Shown in pieces: positions 25,390 through 35,458 of a DNA stretch of 64,000 bases (position 1 is its first letter; each line of letters opens with the position of its first letter). Location of the stretch: contig CAKZPV010000032.1 in NCBI GenBank assembly GCA_937139405.1, forward strand, positions 186,001 to 250,000. The letters are read 5' to 3'. The translations under genes and the position numbers were made by a program. The notes below the pieces were generated by a model. That model saw nothing but the letters and a program-made list of their open reading frames with translations. It was not told where the DNA came from and ran no database searches. The DNA comes from an uncultured Nitrospirota bacterium (GTDB lineage: Bacteria > Nitrospirota > Nitrospiria > Nitrospirales > UBA8639).

Positions 25390-27225
25390 ATGCCGAATCA
25401 AAAACGACGAAAAGACCTTCGCAACGTGGCTATCATTGCCCATGTCGATCATGGCAAAACCACCTTGGTAGACGCGCTCCTCAAACAAACCGGGGCTCAT
25501 GTGTTTAAAGACGGCGAAGCCGTCATTATGGATTCGAATCCACTGGAAAAAGAACGTGGAATTACCATTTTTTCAAAAAATGCCTCATTACTCTATAAAG
25601 ATACCCGCATCAATTTGGTCGATACCCCTGGCCATGCCGACTTTGGCAGCGAAGTCGAACGAATCCTTCGAATGGTAGACGGTGTGTTACTCTTAGTCGA
25701 TGCCTTCGAAGGCCCCATGCCTCAAACCAAATTCGTCCTCAAAAAATCATTGGAACTGCATCTCAAGCCGATCGTCGTGATCAATAAAATTGATCGACCG
25801 AATGCCCGACCTGAAGAAATAGTCAATCAGACCTTCGATTTGTTTTGTGAACTCAACGCCACTGACGAACAATTAGATTTCCCTATTGTGTATGCCTCTG
25901 GAAAAGAAGGAACGGCTACCCTGGATCTGCTGGATCCCGCCGTGGATATGAAACCCGTCTTGGATACCATCATCCATCGAGTCTTGCCACCCGTCGCTGA
26001 CCCGGAGCAACCGTTTCAAATGCTCGTCACCATATTGGAATATGACTCGTACATTGGTCGTGTTGCTGTCGGCCGGATTGTCCATGGCAAGATCGGGCTG
26101 GGCAATCCCATTGTTGCCGTCAAGAGAGATGGCGCTCTAGCTCGTGGAAAGGTGACAAAACTATTGGCCTATCAGGGACTCACTCGCGTCGAAACCGAAT
26201 CGGCTCAAGCGGGAGACATTATTTCTTTGGCAGGGGTTGATGATGTACGCGTTGGAGAAACCCTCGCCTCCCCTCAAAATCCGACAGCACTCCCGACAGT
26301 CAATGTTGATGAGCCCACCATTTCCATGAACTTCTCACACAATACTAGTCCTTTAGCCGGAAAGGACGGCGGGCGATTTCTCACATCTCGCCATATTCGA
26401 GAACGTCTGGCTCATGAAGCCATGATGAATGTCGGCATCAAAGTGGAGGAGGCTGATGGTGGTGAACGGTTTAAAGTCTCTGGGCGAGGAGAACTCCATT
26501 TGTCCATCTTAATTGAAACCATGCGACGCGAAGGGTTTGAACTAGAAGTATCCCCGCCAAAAGTTATTTACAAAGAAATTGATGGTGAAACTCTTGAGCC
26601 AGTGGAGCTTGTGGTCGTCGAGGTAGACCCCGGCTATCAGGGTTCGGTCATCGAGGCTCTTGGCGGACGAAAAGCTGATATGAAAGACTTGCAAATTAGT
26701 TCTGTTGGGACTGTCCGCATGGAGTTTCACATTGCATCACGAGCTCTTTTAGGATTTCGCAGTGAATTGTTGAGAATGACAAGAGGAAGCGGTGTGATGT
26801 CCCAAATTTTCTATGAATATCAACCATTCAAAGGTGACATTCCTCATCGTTCAGCTGGCGTTTTGATTTCTCACGGCCCAGGGCAAGCCGTAGCATATGG
26901 TCTCTGGGGACTCCAAGATCGTGGGGAAATTTTCCTTCATCCCGGAGCTGACATTTATGAGGGGATGCTGGTGGGCATCAATAATAAAGGTAATGATCTT
27001 GTGGTGAATGCTATCCGCGAGAAAAAGCTGACGAATATCCGAGCTGCTGGATCTGATGACGCCATTAACCTTGTCCCACCTCGAGAAATGACATTAGAAT
27101 TTGCTTTGGAATTCATTGAGGATGATGAACTGGTTGAAGTCTCGCCAAAAAATATTCGACTGCGTAAGCGGTTTCTCACTGATAACGAACGCCGTGCCGC
27201 CCGCAATCAAGCCAAACGAGCATAA
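25390..27225 (+). CDS. typA: translational GTPase TypA/BipA
   Basis: A 611-residue ribosome-binding GTPase. The G1 motif is AHVDHGKTT (17-25), the switch region [12 protein letters not shown]3 is DTPGHADFG and G4 is NKID. EF-Tu-like domain 2 and EF-G-like domains III and V follow, then the family-specific C-terminal domain with [19 protein letters not shown]. Length is normal for BipA. It acts on the 50S subunit, especially in assembly and stress or cold adaptation. The gene stands alone between the kinase block and dapF. Confidence 0.97.
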   Translation: MPNQKRRKDLRNVAIIAHVDHGKTTLVDALLKQTGAHVFKDGEAVIMDSNPLEKERGITIFSKNASLLYKDTRINLVDTPGHADFGSEVERILRMVDGVLLLVDAFEGPMPQTKFVLKKSLELHLKPIVVINKIDRPNARPEEIVNQTFDLFCELNATDEQLDFPIVYASGKEGTATLDLLDPAVDMKPVLDTIIHRVLPPVADPEQPFQMLVTILEYDSYIGRVAVGRIVHGKIGLGNPIVAVKRDGALARGKVTKLLAYQGLTRVETESAQAGDIISLAGVDDVRVGETLASPQNPTALPTVNVDEPTISMNFSHNTSPLAGKDGGRFLTSRHIRERLAHEAMMNVGIKVEEADGGERFKVSGRGELHLSILIETMRREGFELEVSPPKVIYKEIDGETLEPVELVVVEVDPGYQGSVIEALGGRKADMKDLQISSVGTVRMEFHIASRALLGFRSELLRMTRGSGVMSQIFYEYQPFKGDIPHRSAGVLISHGPGQAVAYGLWGLQDRGEIFLHPGADIYEGMLVGINNKGNDLVVNAIREKKLTNIRAAGSDDAINLVPPREMTLEFALEFIEDDELVEVSPKNIRLRKRFLTDNERRAARNQAKRA

Positions 27226-27251
27226 GCGCAAGCCCATTCTGTCTGAAATCT

Positions 27252-27281
27252 CCTATTTCCCTCATTACCCTGGGAATTAGG
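27252..27281 (+). terminator. possible terminator after typA
   Basis: CCTATTTCCC (27252-27261) pairs with GGGAATTAGG (27272-27281) with one mismatch and a ten-base loop, 27 bases after the typA stop. Pyrimidine-rich but not pure T sequence follows, so support is modest. Confidence 0.35.
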
Positions 27282-27390
27282 ACTTTCCTCTTTGGCCTTT
27301 TTTACGTATAATTCAGATCCTACCAACTAGTCGGGCCTGGCCCCCAAAGGCCTCCCCCCCGGCAAAGATCCATCCCATTGTGGAGCAGGC

Positions 27391-28257
27391 ATGAAAAATA
27401 CTTTTTTTAAAGGACATGGCTTGGGTAATGACTATATTGCCCTCGATCCCACAAAACTCTCATTTAAACTGACTCCTCGAATCATCCGAACACTCTGTGA
27501 TCGCAATTGGGGCATCGGAAGTGATGGAATTTTGTCCTTAGTCCCTTCCAAAAAATCAGATTTTGGCCTGCGAATCTATAATCCAGATGGTAGTGAGGCA
27601 GAAAAATCTGGGAATGGATTACGTATTTTTGGATGTTATCTGTACCACACTAAACGCACGAGAAAAAAACACTTTACCGTGGAAACCAAGGGTGGTGTGG
27701 TTGAAATTCATCTGGAGTTGAATGGCCAGGGGTTAGTCGGTGGAGCAACCGTGGACATGGGCCGTGCTGTCTTTCAACCCATCGCATTACCCTGTACGTT
27801 ACGCGTCCCCGAACTCATTCAACAGCCAGTGAAAGCAGCCGAGCAGTCACTTCGCTTTACAGGAGTCAGTGTGGGAAATCCCCATTGTGTCGTCTATAAA
27901 AAACGTGAGGAACGGTGGACCCGTGACGATTTACTTGAAATCGGGCCAGAACTCGAAAACCACACCATTTTTCCGCAACGGACCAATGTGCAATTAGCCG
28001 TCCCTATTGGCCCCAAAGCCATTTCTATTCTCATATGGGAACGTGGAGCCGGAGAAACACAAGCCTCAGGATCATCAGCTTGTGCCGCCGCCTGCGCCGG
28101 TGTACGACTAGGATTGGTTAAAAGCCCTGTTCGAGTCAAAGCCCCAGGCGGCACATTAGATATTACAGTTGACCCGCAATACAACATCACGATGAAAGGG
28201 CCTGTTATGGAAGTGGCTCGTGGAGAAATTAGCCCCGCCTTCGTTCATAATCTCTGA
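27391..28257 (+). CDS. dapF: diaminopimelate epimerase homologue lacking both catalytic cysteines
   Basis: A 288-residue protein with the DapF two-lobe fold signatures: KGHGLGNDYIALD, GIGSDGIL, YNPDGSEAEKSGNGLR, VGNPHCV and WERGAGETQASGSSACAAA. In DapF the two racemising cysteines lie in CGNG and ACGxGACA; here these positions are Ser73 and Ser226. Position 73 matches the numbering of the H. influenzae enzyme. Either this is a variant epimerase using serine, or a related isomerase of another substrate. It stands alone with no other lysine-pathway gene nearby. The symbol is given for the family. Confidence 0.8.
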   Translation: MKNTFFKGHGLGNDYIALDPTKLSFKLTPRIIRTLCDRNWGIGSDGILSLVPSKKSDFGLRIYNPDGSEAEKSGNGLRIFGCYLYHTKRTRKKHFTVETKGGVVEIHLELNGQGLVGGATVDMGRAVFQPIALPCTLRVPELIQQPVKAAEQSLRFTGVSVGNPHCVVYKKREERWTRDDLLEIGPELENHTIFPQRTNVQLAVPIGPKAISILIWERGAGETQASGSSACAAACAGVRLGLVKSPVRVKAPGGTLDITVDPQYNITMKGPVMEVARGEISPAFVHNL

Positions 28258-28596
28258 CATTTCTTTTCCCTGTTTTTCCTATTTTGTACCCCACACAATT
28301 CGGTCTTTCCTTATTTTAAATGTGAGACCGTATATTCTAAAAGGGATGAGAACACCATACCTGAGAAAATTACTCTACCTATTCTCGAATAGTACAAGAA
28401 AGCAATTCTGTTATGCCTGACTTGAAAAACGCAACCAGATGAATTTTCTCAGAACAAAGAGTTTTGACAATTTCAGTCATGAATGCAACTGAGGATTACA
28501 TCGCCTCTCTCATCAAAAGTATGCGTAACGTCTTTCAAGAACTTCTTCTTCCTCAAAGATTATCACCACTCCAATAACCTTCATCACAATCAACTT
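28258..28596. other. intergenic region between dapF and hrpB
   Basis: About 340 bases, AT-rich. A longer in-frame start for the helicase exists at 28483, but the extra residues look non-conserved. No RNA gene or clear terminator was seen. Confidence 0.4.
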
Positions 28597-31110
28597 ATGC
28601 AAGTAGAACGCCTTCCCATTGTCAACATCATCCCTCAGCTACAAAGAATTCTCAGTGAGCACTCTCTCGCCCTTCTGACAGCAGAGCCAGGAGCAGGGAA
28701 AACCACTCAAATACCTTTGGCTCTCCTCAAAGAATCCTGGTTAGATTCAAAAAAGATTATCATGTTGGAACCGCGAAGATTAGCCGCGCGTACAGCAGCA
28801 AATCACATGGCCAGGTTGCTCGGGCAATCCGTCGGAGAGACAGTGGGGTACCGTACGCGATTAGATACAAAGATAAGCTCAAGTTCGAAGATCGAGGTCG
28901 TGACGGAAGGGATTCTCACGCGCATCCTTCAACATGATCCTTCACTGAATGATTACGGCCTTGTTATTTTTGACGAATTTCATGAACGAAATCTTCAAGG
29001 CGATCTGGGTTTGGCTTTGACCCTTCAGACTCAATTAGTCTTTCGCACTAACCTTCGCCTCTTGATCATGTCCGCCACTCTAGACACACGAACTCTCTCT
29101 CTACAACTGAAGCAAGCACCTGTGATTACGTGCAAAGGAAGAGCTTTTCCAGTTAGCACACGTTACATAGGAACATTCCAAAGACGAGAGTTTCCCCAAC
29201 AAGTCGCCAGAGCCATCCAGCAACTCTTGAAAACTGAACAGGGTAATATCTTGGTCTTCCTCCCGGGATCCCGAGAAATCCGACGAGTGGAGCAGCAACT
29301 CTCAGCCTTTTCCCTTCCCAAATATATTCTGATTGCGTCCCTTTATGGGAACCTCTCTCCTCAGGCACAAGATCAAGCTATTCTTCCACCACCAACTGGA
29401 TGGCGAAAAGTCGTTCTGTCGACCAATATTGCGGAAACCAGCCTCACGATTGAGGGCATTCGCATCGTCTTGGATTCGGGTCTCATGCGAGTTCCAAGAT
29501 TCGACGTGAAAAGCGGAATGAGTCGGTTAACCACCATACCGATCTCTCAACAATCTGCTGAACAACGCCGTGGCCGCGCCGGACGGCTTGAATCTGGTCT
29601 ATGCGTACGCTGTTGGCCAGAAGCATCACAAGGAACATTGTCTCCTCGAACTCGACCTGAAATTCTGAATGCTGACCTCATGTCCTTCGCATTGGAATTA
29701 GGCATTTGGGGCATTCACGATCCCATGGAACTTTTCTGGCTTGACCCACCGCCTGCGGGTGCCTTCGCTCAAGCCTGTCAGCTTCTTCAGTCCCTGGGTG
29801 CATTCGATAAAGAAAATTGCATAACAGAGCATGGCAGAACAATGTCAGAACTGCCACTACATCCACGACTTGCACACATGGTTCTCAAAAGCACACAACA
29901 TGCTCTTGGATCCTTAGCTTGTGATATCGCAGCAATACTAAGCGAAGGGGATCTCTTTACTAAAAGATCGGTTGGGACAACACAGACAGATCTTCGAACG
30001 ATCGTGGAAGCCTACTATCAACAGACGCATTCTGAGAAAACGGTTGGGATTGTACAACGCATCAAACAATCCTCGCACGCCTGGCAGCGAACTCTTCGTC
30101 TAACCCAATCTGATCCTGAATCAGATCACATTGAACAGATCGGGATCCTCTTAAGCGCTGCCTACCCCGACCGTATCGCCCAACGGCAATCCGACGGAAG
30201 TCGACGGTATAAGCTGGCCAATGGCCGATTCGCTCGTTTTTTTCAGCCAAATCCGTTGGAGCATGAGGAATACCTGGTCATTATTCATTTAAATGGGGCA
30301 CAACCAGTTTCCCTAATATCCATAGCTACGCCACTTTCTCATAAGGATCTTATGAAACATTGCGTCCATCTCATCCAGACACAAGAGCATGTGAGTTGGG
30401 ACGAAACAACAGAGTCCGTGGCCGCACAACGAGAAGAACGATTGGGAGCACTCATTCTGAGCAAGAGTCGGTTACACCAGCCCAACTCTGATTTTCTTCT
30501 GACAGCACTCCTGAATGGCATTCAACAGAAAGGGCTGACCTGTCTTTCCTGGACGAAGGGTCAACAAAATTGGCAAGCCCGCGTCAATTTCCTTCATCGA
30601 GTCATGCCTCAAGAGATGGACTGGCCGGATGTGACAGATGAAACCTTACTCAACACAATTGAAACATGGTTGGCACCATATCTCTCGAACATATCAAGTC
30701 TCGTTCAATTACAAGGAATAGACCTAACCTGGCCGCTTCAGGCTCATCTTTCGCAAGAACAACAGCACACTCTTAACACATTAGCACCAACTCATCTCAT
30801 CGTTCCTACAGGATCTCAGATTGCCCTAGATTATTCTTCGAGCGAGATCCCAATTTTGGCAGTTCGCCTGCAAGAAGTTTTCGGGATGACCACAACACCG
30901 ACCCTGGCCAATGGTCAAATCCCTGTCCTGATTCATTTGCTCTCGCCTGCCCAACGGCCGGTTCAAGTCACACAAGATCTCAAGAGTTTCTGGCAAACGG
31001 GATATGCAGAAGTCAAAAAAGAACTCAGAGGCCGTTACCCAAAACATTTCTGGCCTGATGATCCTCTTCAAGCCCCACCTACGCGAGGCAAAAAAAATAC
31101 CCGCCGTTAG
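28597..31110 (+). CDS. hrpB: ATP-dependent RNA helicase HrpB
   Basis: An 837-residue DEAH/RHA-type helicase. From the ATG at 28597 the motifs appear in order: Walker A in AEPGAGKTTQIP (about 30-40), LEPRRLAARTAA, DEFHER (motif II, the HrpB form of DEAH), SATLD, then STNIAETSLTIEGI and QRRGRAGR. HA2 and the HrpB-specific C-terminal region follow (GRYPKHFWPDDPLQA near the end). Known HrpB proteins have about this length. An upstream ATG at 28483 would add 38 residues without motifs. The RNA target is unknown. Confidence 0.93.
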   Translation: MQVERLPIVNIIPQLQRILSEHSLALLTAEPGAGKTTQIPLALLKESWLDSKKIIMLEPRRLAARTAANHMARLLGQSVGETVGYRTRLDTKISSSSKIEVVTEGILTRILQHDPSLNDYGLVIFDEFHERNLQGDLGLALTLQTQLVFRTNLRLLIMSATLDTRTLSLQLKQAPVITCKGRAFPVSTRYIGTFQRREFPQQVARAIQQLLKTEQGNILVFLPGSREIRRVEQQLSAFSLPKYILIASLYGNLSPQAQDQAILPPPTGWRKVVLSTNIAETSLTIEGIRIVLDSGLMRVPRFDVKSGMSRLTTIPISQQSAEQRRGRAGRLESGLCVRCWPEASQGTLSPRTRPEILNADLMSFALELGIWGIHDPMELFWLDPPPAGAFAQACQLLQSLGAFDKENCITEHGRTMSELPLHPRLAHMVLKSTQHALGSLACDIAAILSEGDLFTKRSVGTTQTDLRTIVEAYYQQTHSEKTVGIVQRIKQSSHAWQRTLRLTQSDPESDHIEQIGILLSAAYPDRIAQRQSDGSRRYKLANGRFARFFQPNPLEHEEYLVIIHLNGAQPVSLISIATPLSHKDLMKHCVHLIQTQEHVSWDETTESVAAQREERLGALILSKSRLHQPNSDFLLTALLNGIQQKGLTCLSWTKGQQNWQARVNFLHRVMPQEMDWPDVTDETLLNTIETWLAPYLSNISSLVQLQGIDLTWPLQAHLSQEQQHTLNTLAPTHLIVPTGSQIALDYSSSEIPILAVRLQEVFGMTTTPTLANGQIPVLIHLLSPAQRPVQVTQDLKSFWQTGYAEVKKELRGRYPKHFWPDDPLQAPPTRGKKNTRR

Positions 31111-31478
31111 GGTCAACCTTGACAAGAATCCAACACGGACACGTATCAATTCGTTGTTGACGGGAAACGATCAACTATCCATGAAAAATCCTTCTGCAAA
31201 ATTGAATCAAATACACCTTAGACAAGGGCACCACGTTCCACCGCTCATACAATGTTCTTTATGAACATCTTCACGAACATCTCTGTGCCGAACTTACCCT
31301 TTAGAGACTTCACAAATTTCGAGAGATTTCCTTTTTTCTACCATTTAGAGCAGACGACCGCTCCTCGATCAAATCGCATTCAACCAACACCATCTGATAT
31401 GGTAGAAAATCGGACCTCATTTTCCTGTCTGAAGCTTTTTTACATGGAAGTCTGCCCCCAAGGAAGGAAGTCCTCATT
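31111..31478. other. intergenic region after hrpB
   Basis: About 370 bases with a small inverted repeat, ATGTTC/GAACAT at 31252-31268, and otherwise nothing recognisable. Frames crossing it have no ribosome site and no protein-like pattern. Confidence 0.4.
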
Positions 31479-32048
31479 ATGCAGTGTCATATTTTTAGCA
31501 AAAGCTTCGCCTTGTATTGGTCTCACACTTTAGCCGTCCTATTTGTGTTCTGGATTCCAGCATACGGTGCAGAGCCTATTGATGGATTTCGGAACCTCAA
31601 GTTCGGCATGACTCCACAGGAAGTCCAGACCCTCAAGAACTGTTCAACATCTCACGAATGCATGTATGAACTTTCCAATAAAAATCGCTATGTACAATTG
31701 ACCTATGGTCCGAAAGACGGAAGAACAGACCGTGAAGCACCCCAACCTCTTCGGCTCTCTAAGATTTCGTTCGACATGGGACAATATTCGGAAGGTTGGT
31801 ACAACCAGTTGCAGATGATCTTGGGAAACAGCTATCGCCTGACTCATGACTTCACAGACGAAAGAATGAACGCATTTCTTGCGAAGCAATTCGAAGAACT
31901 TCAGGCAGGCTATGAAGATGGTCAGATTATTTTAATCGTGAATCGTCGGCAGTTTGGGAATATGGTACTCAAACTTGTTTATCAAGACACCACACTGGCG
32001 TCAGAATTTGTTCGGCAAAGACCTCGTCTTGAACCAACGACACCCTAA
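31479..32048 (+). CDS. secreted protein of unknown function
   Basis: A 189-residue protein with AAGGAAGG upstream of the ATG. Residues 1-31 form a signal peptide ending WIPAYGAEP. The mature part begins DGFRNLKFGMTPQEVQTLKNC, a pattern seen in many small periplasmic proteins ('FGMs.eEv' opening, with repeated beta-beta-alpha units). Two cysteines (CSTSHEC) could pair. It shows a vague resemblance in layout to the product at 52138, too weak to call homology. No function can be given. Confidence 0.7.
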   Translation: MQCHIFSKSFALYWSHTLAVLFVFWIPAYGAEPIDGFRNLKFGMTPQEVQTLKNCSTSHECMYELSNKNRYVQLTYGPKDGRTDREAPQPLRLSKISFDMGQYSEGWYNQLQMILGNSYRLTHDFTDERMNAFLAKQFEELQAGYEDGQIILIVNRRQFGNMVLKLVYQDTTLASEFVRQRPRLEPTTP

Positions 32049-32116
32049 GCTTTTAGAATTTCTACCATGATCGTGGAGAAGAGTCAGTCCAAATCTTACT
32101 TTTTCAACTCACTGTT

Positions 32117-32509
32117 TCAACTCGCTTCTCTCGGCAATGAAGCGAGCTTTGGTATGAGCAAGCGTGGATGTAACTTTCTGCCTCCAATAAACATTGAAAG
32201 CGGAAGCACCATAATCCCTGATTGGCGTTGTTGATGCATGAGCCGTCTCCAACACCGACGACACAGATCATGATCTTTCAGCGAAACGGCACGACCCAAC
32301 TTACTGGAATGTGGGTTTCGCCGTGGTGACACAAAGACCTTCACGTCTCCTCCACATTGTGCGCATTGTCCAATTCCACACCCACTGCCTTTACTCGATT
32401 TAGGCAGGCTCAATCGATTTCCGTCAAAAAAATTTTTCCGCTTCGGATTGCAGCGAGATTCAAACGGTGACATGGGGTCAGAGGCTTCCAATCTCAGGAG
32501 TCGTCTCAT
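32117..32509 (-). CDS. small zinc-ribbon-like protein
   Basis: A 130-residue basic protein. The ATG at 32509 has GGAGGG five bases upstream, which fixes this start over a longer frame. It carries two CxxC knuckles, CAQC (49-52) and CRRC (83-86), suggesting one structural zinc. Many Arg and Lys residues surround them, which would suit nucleic-acid or ribosome contact. No family was recognised; it stands alone between two intergenic stretches. Confidence 0.55.
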   Translation of the reverse strand: MRRLLRLEASDPMSPFESRCNPKRKNFFDGNRLSLPKSSKGSGCGIGQCAQCGGDVKVFVSPRRNPHSSKLGRAVSLKDHDLCRRCWRRLMHQQRQSGIMVLPLSMFIGGRKLHPRLLIPKLASLPREAS

Positions 32510-32819
32510 GGCATCCCTCCATAACTGGTCTATGCGATGACATTTACTATCTCGATTCAGCAAAGGATGTGCCTAGGCCATGTGAAGCCATCTAATCCAA
32601 AAAACCGTCTAAGAGAGGAAGGGGAAATTCGTGGAAAAATGCAGAGAATCGAATAGCCTATGTGGAGAATGAGGCCTCGCTCGAAACCTCTTAGGGAAAG
32701 ATCCAGCTCTCAAAATTTTGACAGAATGTGGGCACTACTGACGGAAAAGTAGACATTCCAGTCTTCTTTCTGAATCCGGCTGAAATCTCATCCCAATCTC
32801 AGGACCAAGAGAAATAAAC
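32510..32819. other. intergenic region between the zinc-ribbon gene and the regulator
   Basis: About 310 bases. It should hold the promoter of the small gene at 32509 and the transcript end of the response regulator. No clear hairpin, RNA gene or repeat was seen. Confidence 0.4.
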
Positions 32820-33269
32820 TTATACCGGTACTCTCTCGGGTGCCGATTCATTCAAAATGAGCCAATACAGACCAAGGTTTTGGACAGCTTGTGAAAATTC
32901 TTGAAAATCTACCGGTTTGCGAACATAGCTGTTGGCTCCTAATTGATAACTCTTCACAATGTCCTGTTCTTCTTTGGAAGAAGTCAGAACAACCACAGGT
33001 AAAAATTTTGTTCGATCATCAGCACGCAAACGTCTCAACACTTCTAATCCGTCGATTTTAGGCAACTTGAGATCTAACAAGATGATCTGCGGCATGACAT
33101 CCATATCTCGCCCGGCATGAGCACCGGTCCCAAACAAGTATTCCAAAGCCTCAACACCATCGCGCGCCACGACCACTTCATTCATAATATTATTTTTCTT
33201 TAGCGCTCGCATGGTCAGTTCTTCATCATCGGGATGATCCTCTACTAAAAGAATGTGCTTGTGTGTCAT
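32820..33269 (-). CDS. single-domain response regulator
   Basis: A 149-residue Rcp1-like receiver with AAGGAGGATATC before the ATG. It has [12 protein letters not shown], phospho-acceptor Asp66 in [12 protein letters not shown], switch Thr in LTSSKEE and Lys in VRKPVD. No output domain. The gene lies 29 bases downstream of the heme-motif kinase at 33299 on the same strand, so they form a pair. Confidence 0.93.
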   Translation of the reverse strand: MTHKHILLVEDHPDDEELTMRALKKNNIMNEVVVARDGVEALEYLFGTGAHAGRDMDVMPQIILLDLKLPKIDGLEVLRRLRADDRTKFLPVVVLTSSKEEQDIVKSYQLGANSYVRKPVDFQEFSQAVQNLGLYWLILNESAPERVPV

Positions 33270-33298
33270 GATATCCTCCTTAGTTAAAACAAGTATGA

Positions 33299-35032
33299 CT
33301 ATAACGTAAAATAAAACGTGGCTCCTTCATCGACTGCGCCTTCTGGCCAAATTTGCCCACCGTGACGCTGAATGATGCGATGTACCGTTGCGAGGCCAAC
33401 TCCTACACCAGGATATTCGGTATACGCATGTAAGCGTTGAAAGGCACCAAATAATTTATGGGCATAGGTCATATCAAAGCCTGCACCATTATCTTTTACA
33501 AAAAAGGCTGCCTGTCCTTTGTACTGTCCATGCCCAAATTCAATGCGTGGATGTTGCTGTTGTCGAGTAAACTTCCACGCATTACCCAGCAAGTTTTCTA
33601 GGACGGCTCTCAGCAACTGCGGGTCAGCTGTGGCCAAGAGATTATTCGTCACGACACATTCCACCTCTCGCTCAGGCTCAAACTTCTGCAAATCATCCAG
33701 AATGCTTTTCGCGATCACGCTCATGTCGAATGTTTGGGAATGAATTTCCGCCCGCGTGAGCCGAGCGAGATTCAACATGGCATCGATCAGCTGTGACATA
33801 CGTTGGCTGGCTGCGCGAACCCGATTCAAATAGCTTCGCCCTGAATCATCCAATTTCTCATCATAGTCTTCCAGCACGGCCTGACTAAAACCATCAATAC
33901 CCCGCAGCGGTGCACGAAGATCATGAGACACTGAATAACTAAATGCTTCTAACTCCTTATTGCTTGCTTCTAATTGCGCAGAACGTTGCAGAAGTTGTGC
34001 GTTAAGACTGCGACTATCATCCTCTGCACGTTTCCGTTCAGCAACTTCCCTGATAAGCTCCGCATTCGAAGCAGCGAGTTTTCCCGTTCGTTCTTGCACT
34101 CGTTTTTCCAAATTATCCCTGGCTTGCCGAATCGTATCTTCTGCCAATTTCCGTTCCTTGATTTCCATTTCCAAATGTCGATTAGATTCATACAACTCCG
34201 TTGTGCGATGCTGAACTTGTTCTTCTAATTCACTCGAAACTCCACGAAGTTTTAATACAACTAATCCGAACCCTCCCGACCACAACATCACCAAGACGCC
34301 GATCATTCCATAGGATTCGCGCCAATTCATGCTGGTCATGTTCTCTAATGAATTCAGAGGATACACGATTTCCACGATCCCCCCCACCTGTCCGACTTGC
34401 CAATCACGCTTTGGACTATCCGCTTCCTCATTATGGCAATTCACACACCCCTGCTGCATACGGCCAACCGTGGCAAAACGCAGTGCTTGACGACCATCCA
34501 CCTGTTCAACACGATAATAAGACTGTTCAGGATATGTCTTTAAAAATTCCAAAGCCTCACCTTGAAACCCATCCAATGGCTGTTCCTTATCTCCCGCTTG
34601 AGGAAAGGGATATTCACTCAAGAGACGCACTTGCTCACCAGGTCTCCTTGAGGTCAATTTCCCTCCCAAGCTCGAGCTTAATAACGTCGGTAAGGGAATT
34701 GCTCCTTCTGTTTTTTGAGAACTCGGAGTCTTCATCCCCAGGATATGTAGTCGCTGAATAGCTTCAACCGCATACCATTCCCTCATGTCACTCGACTCTC
34801 TGGCGTAAGTGTCGGCACCTCGAAGGGCAATCGTGGCAACCATTTGTGCCTTCAACTGCGAAATATGTAAATAAATGACGAGCAGACAGAGAATGAATAA
34901 TAAACTGAGCACCAGAATAATATGCGTGTGGAGAATTTCTAAGCCACCTACGGCCGCTCTGACGCATTTTCTCCATAGACCAAATGTCTGAACCGACATA
35001 TCTTTTTCAAGCGTTACATCCGACACAAACAT
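33299..35032 (-). CDS. membrane histidine kinase with CxxCH (DUF3365/Tll0287-like) sensor
   Basis: A 577-residue kinase. Membrane helices lie at about 36-56 and 241-261. The periplasmic part between them has [13 protein letters not shown], a CxxCH c-type heme site at 196-200, as in Tll0287/DUF3365 sensors. A long coiled coil (about 265-365) follows, then HisKA with His370 in SVSHDLRAP, and HATPase_c with [17 protein letters not shown] and [10 protein letters not shown] bound heme would let it sense redox state or a gas. It is paired with the receiver at 32820. Two ATG starts are possible (35032 or 34999). Confidence 0.88.
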   Translation of the reverse strand: MFVSDVTLEKDMSVQTFGLWRKCVRAAVGGLEILHTHIILVLSLLFILCLLVIYLHISQLKAQMVATIALRGADTYARESSDMREWYAVEAIQRLHILGMKTPSSQKTEGAIPLPTLLSSSLGGKLTSRRPGEQVRLLSEYPFPQAGDKEQPLDGFQGEALEFLKTYPEQSYYRVEQVDGRQALRFATVGRMQQGCVNCHNEEADSPKRDWQVGQVGGIVEIVYPLNSLENMTSMNWRESYGMIGVLVMLWSGGFGLVVLKLRGVSSELEEQVQHRTTELYESNRHLEMEIKERKLAEDTIRQARDNLEKRVQERTGKLAASNAELIREVAERKRAEDDSRSLNAQLLQRSAQLEASNKELEAFSYSVSHDLRAPLRGIDGFSQAVLEDYDEKLDDSGRSYLNRVRAASQRMSQLIDAMLNLARLTRAEIHSQTFDMSVIAKSILDDLQKFEPEREVECVVTNNLLATADPQLLRAVLENLLGNAWKFTRQQQHPRIEFGHGQYKGQAAFFVKDNGAGFDMTYAHKLFGAFQRLHAYTEYPGVGVGLATVHRIIQRHGGQIWPEGAVDEGATFYFTL

Positions 35033-35458
35033 CTATCCTTTTTTGATGCCAGGACATGAGTGAAGATATTTCCTCAACAAGGCAATTCTCTGAATAACCC
35101 TTTCGGACAAGTTTCGATAGAAATTTAGCAGTCTTTCAGTGAAACAACGCTGCAATACTCAACCTATTGGGTATGAATGGCTCAAAATTTTCTTTAACGA
35201 ATTGATTGACTTGAAAAAGTACGGACGCAAGGGTCAGATCCTTCCAAACCACATGCACAATCACTCAAATCCACACCCATCAAACCTACCAACAGAGAGT
35301 ACTCAGGCAAAACTAGAGGAAGAGAAAGAGCCAGACAGAGATGATCATCTCATGAAGGTCAAAACTCGGTAGAAGTTTTGAAGGTTGGTATATATCCACT
35401 CAAGAAGAAGGCAAACAAGTATTCAACGCTTCTGAGATGAGGCTCGCAGGAAGAAATT
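35033..35458. other. intergenic region between the kinase and the ATPase operon
   Basis: About 425 bases. A frame at 35139-35372 has no good ribosome site and a low-complexity polar sequence, so I do not call it. The region should contain the kinase promoter and the 3' end of the ATPase operon. Confidence 0.4.

Noticed and set aside
31252-31533. A 93-codon frame upstream of the secreted protein
   Set aside because: It overlaps the well-supported start at 31479 in another frame and lacks a ribosome site.
35139-35372. A 77-codon frame on the plus strand
   Set aside because: No ribosome site, low-complexity polar C-terminus and no homologue-like pattern.
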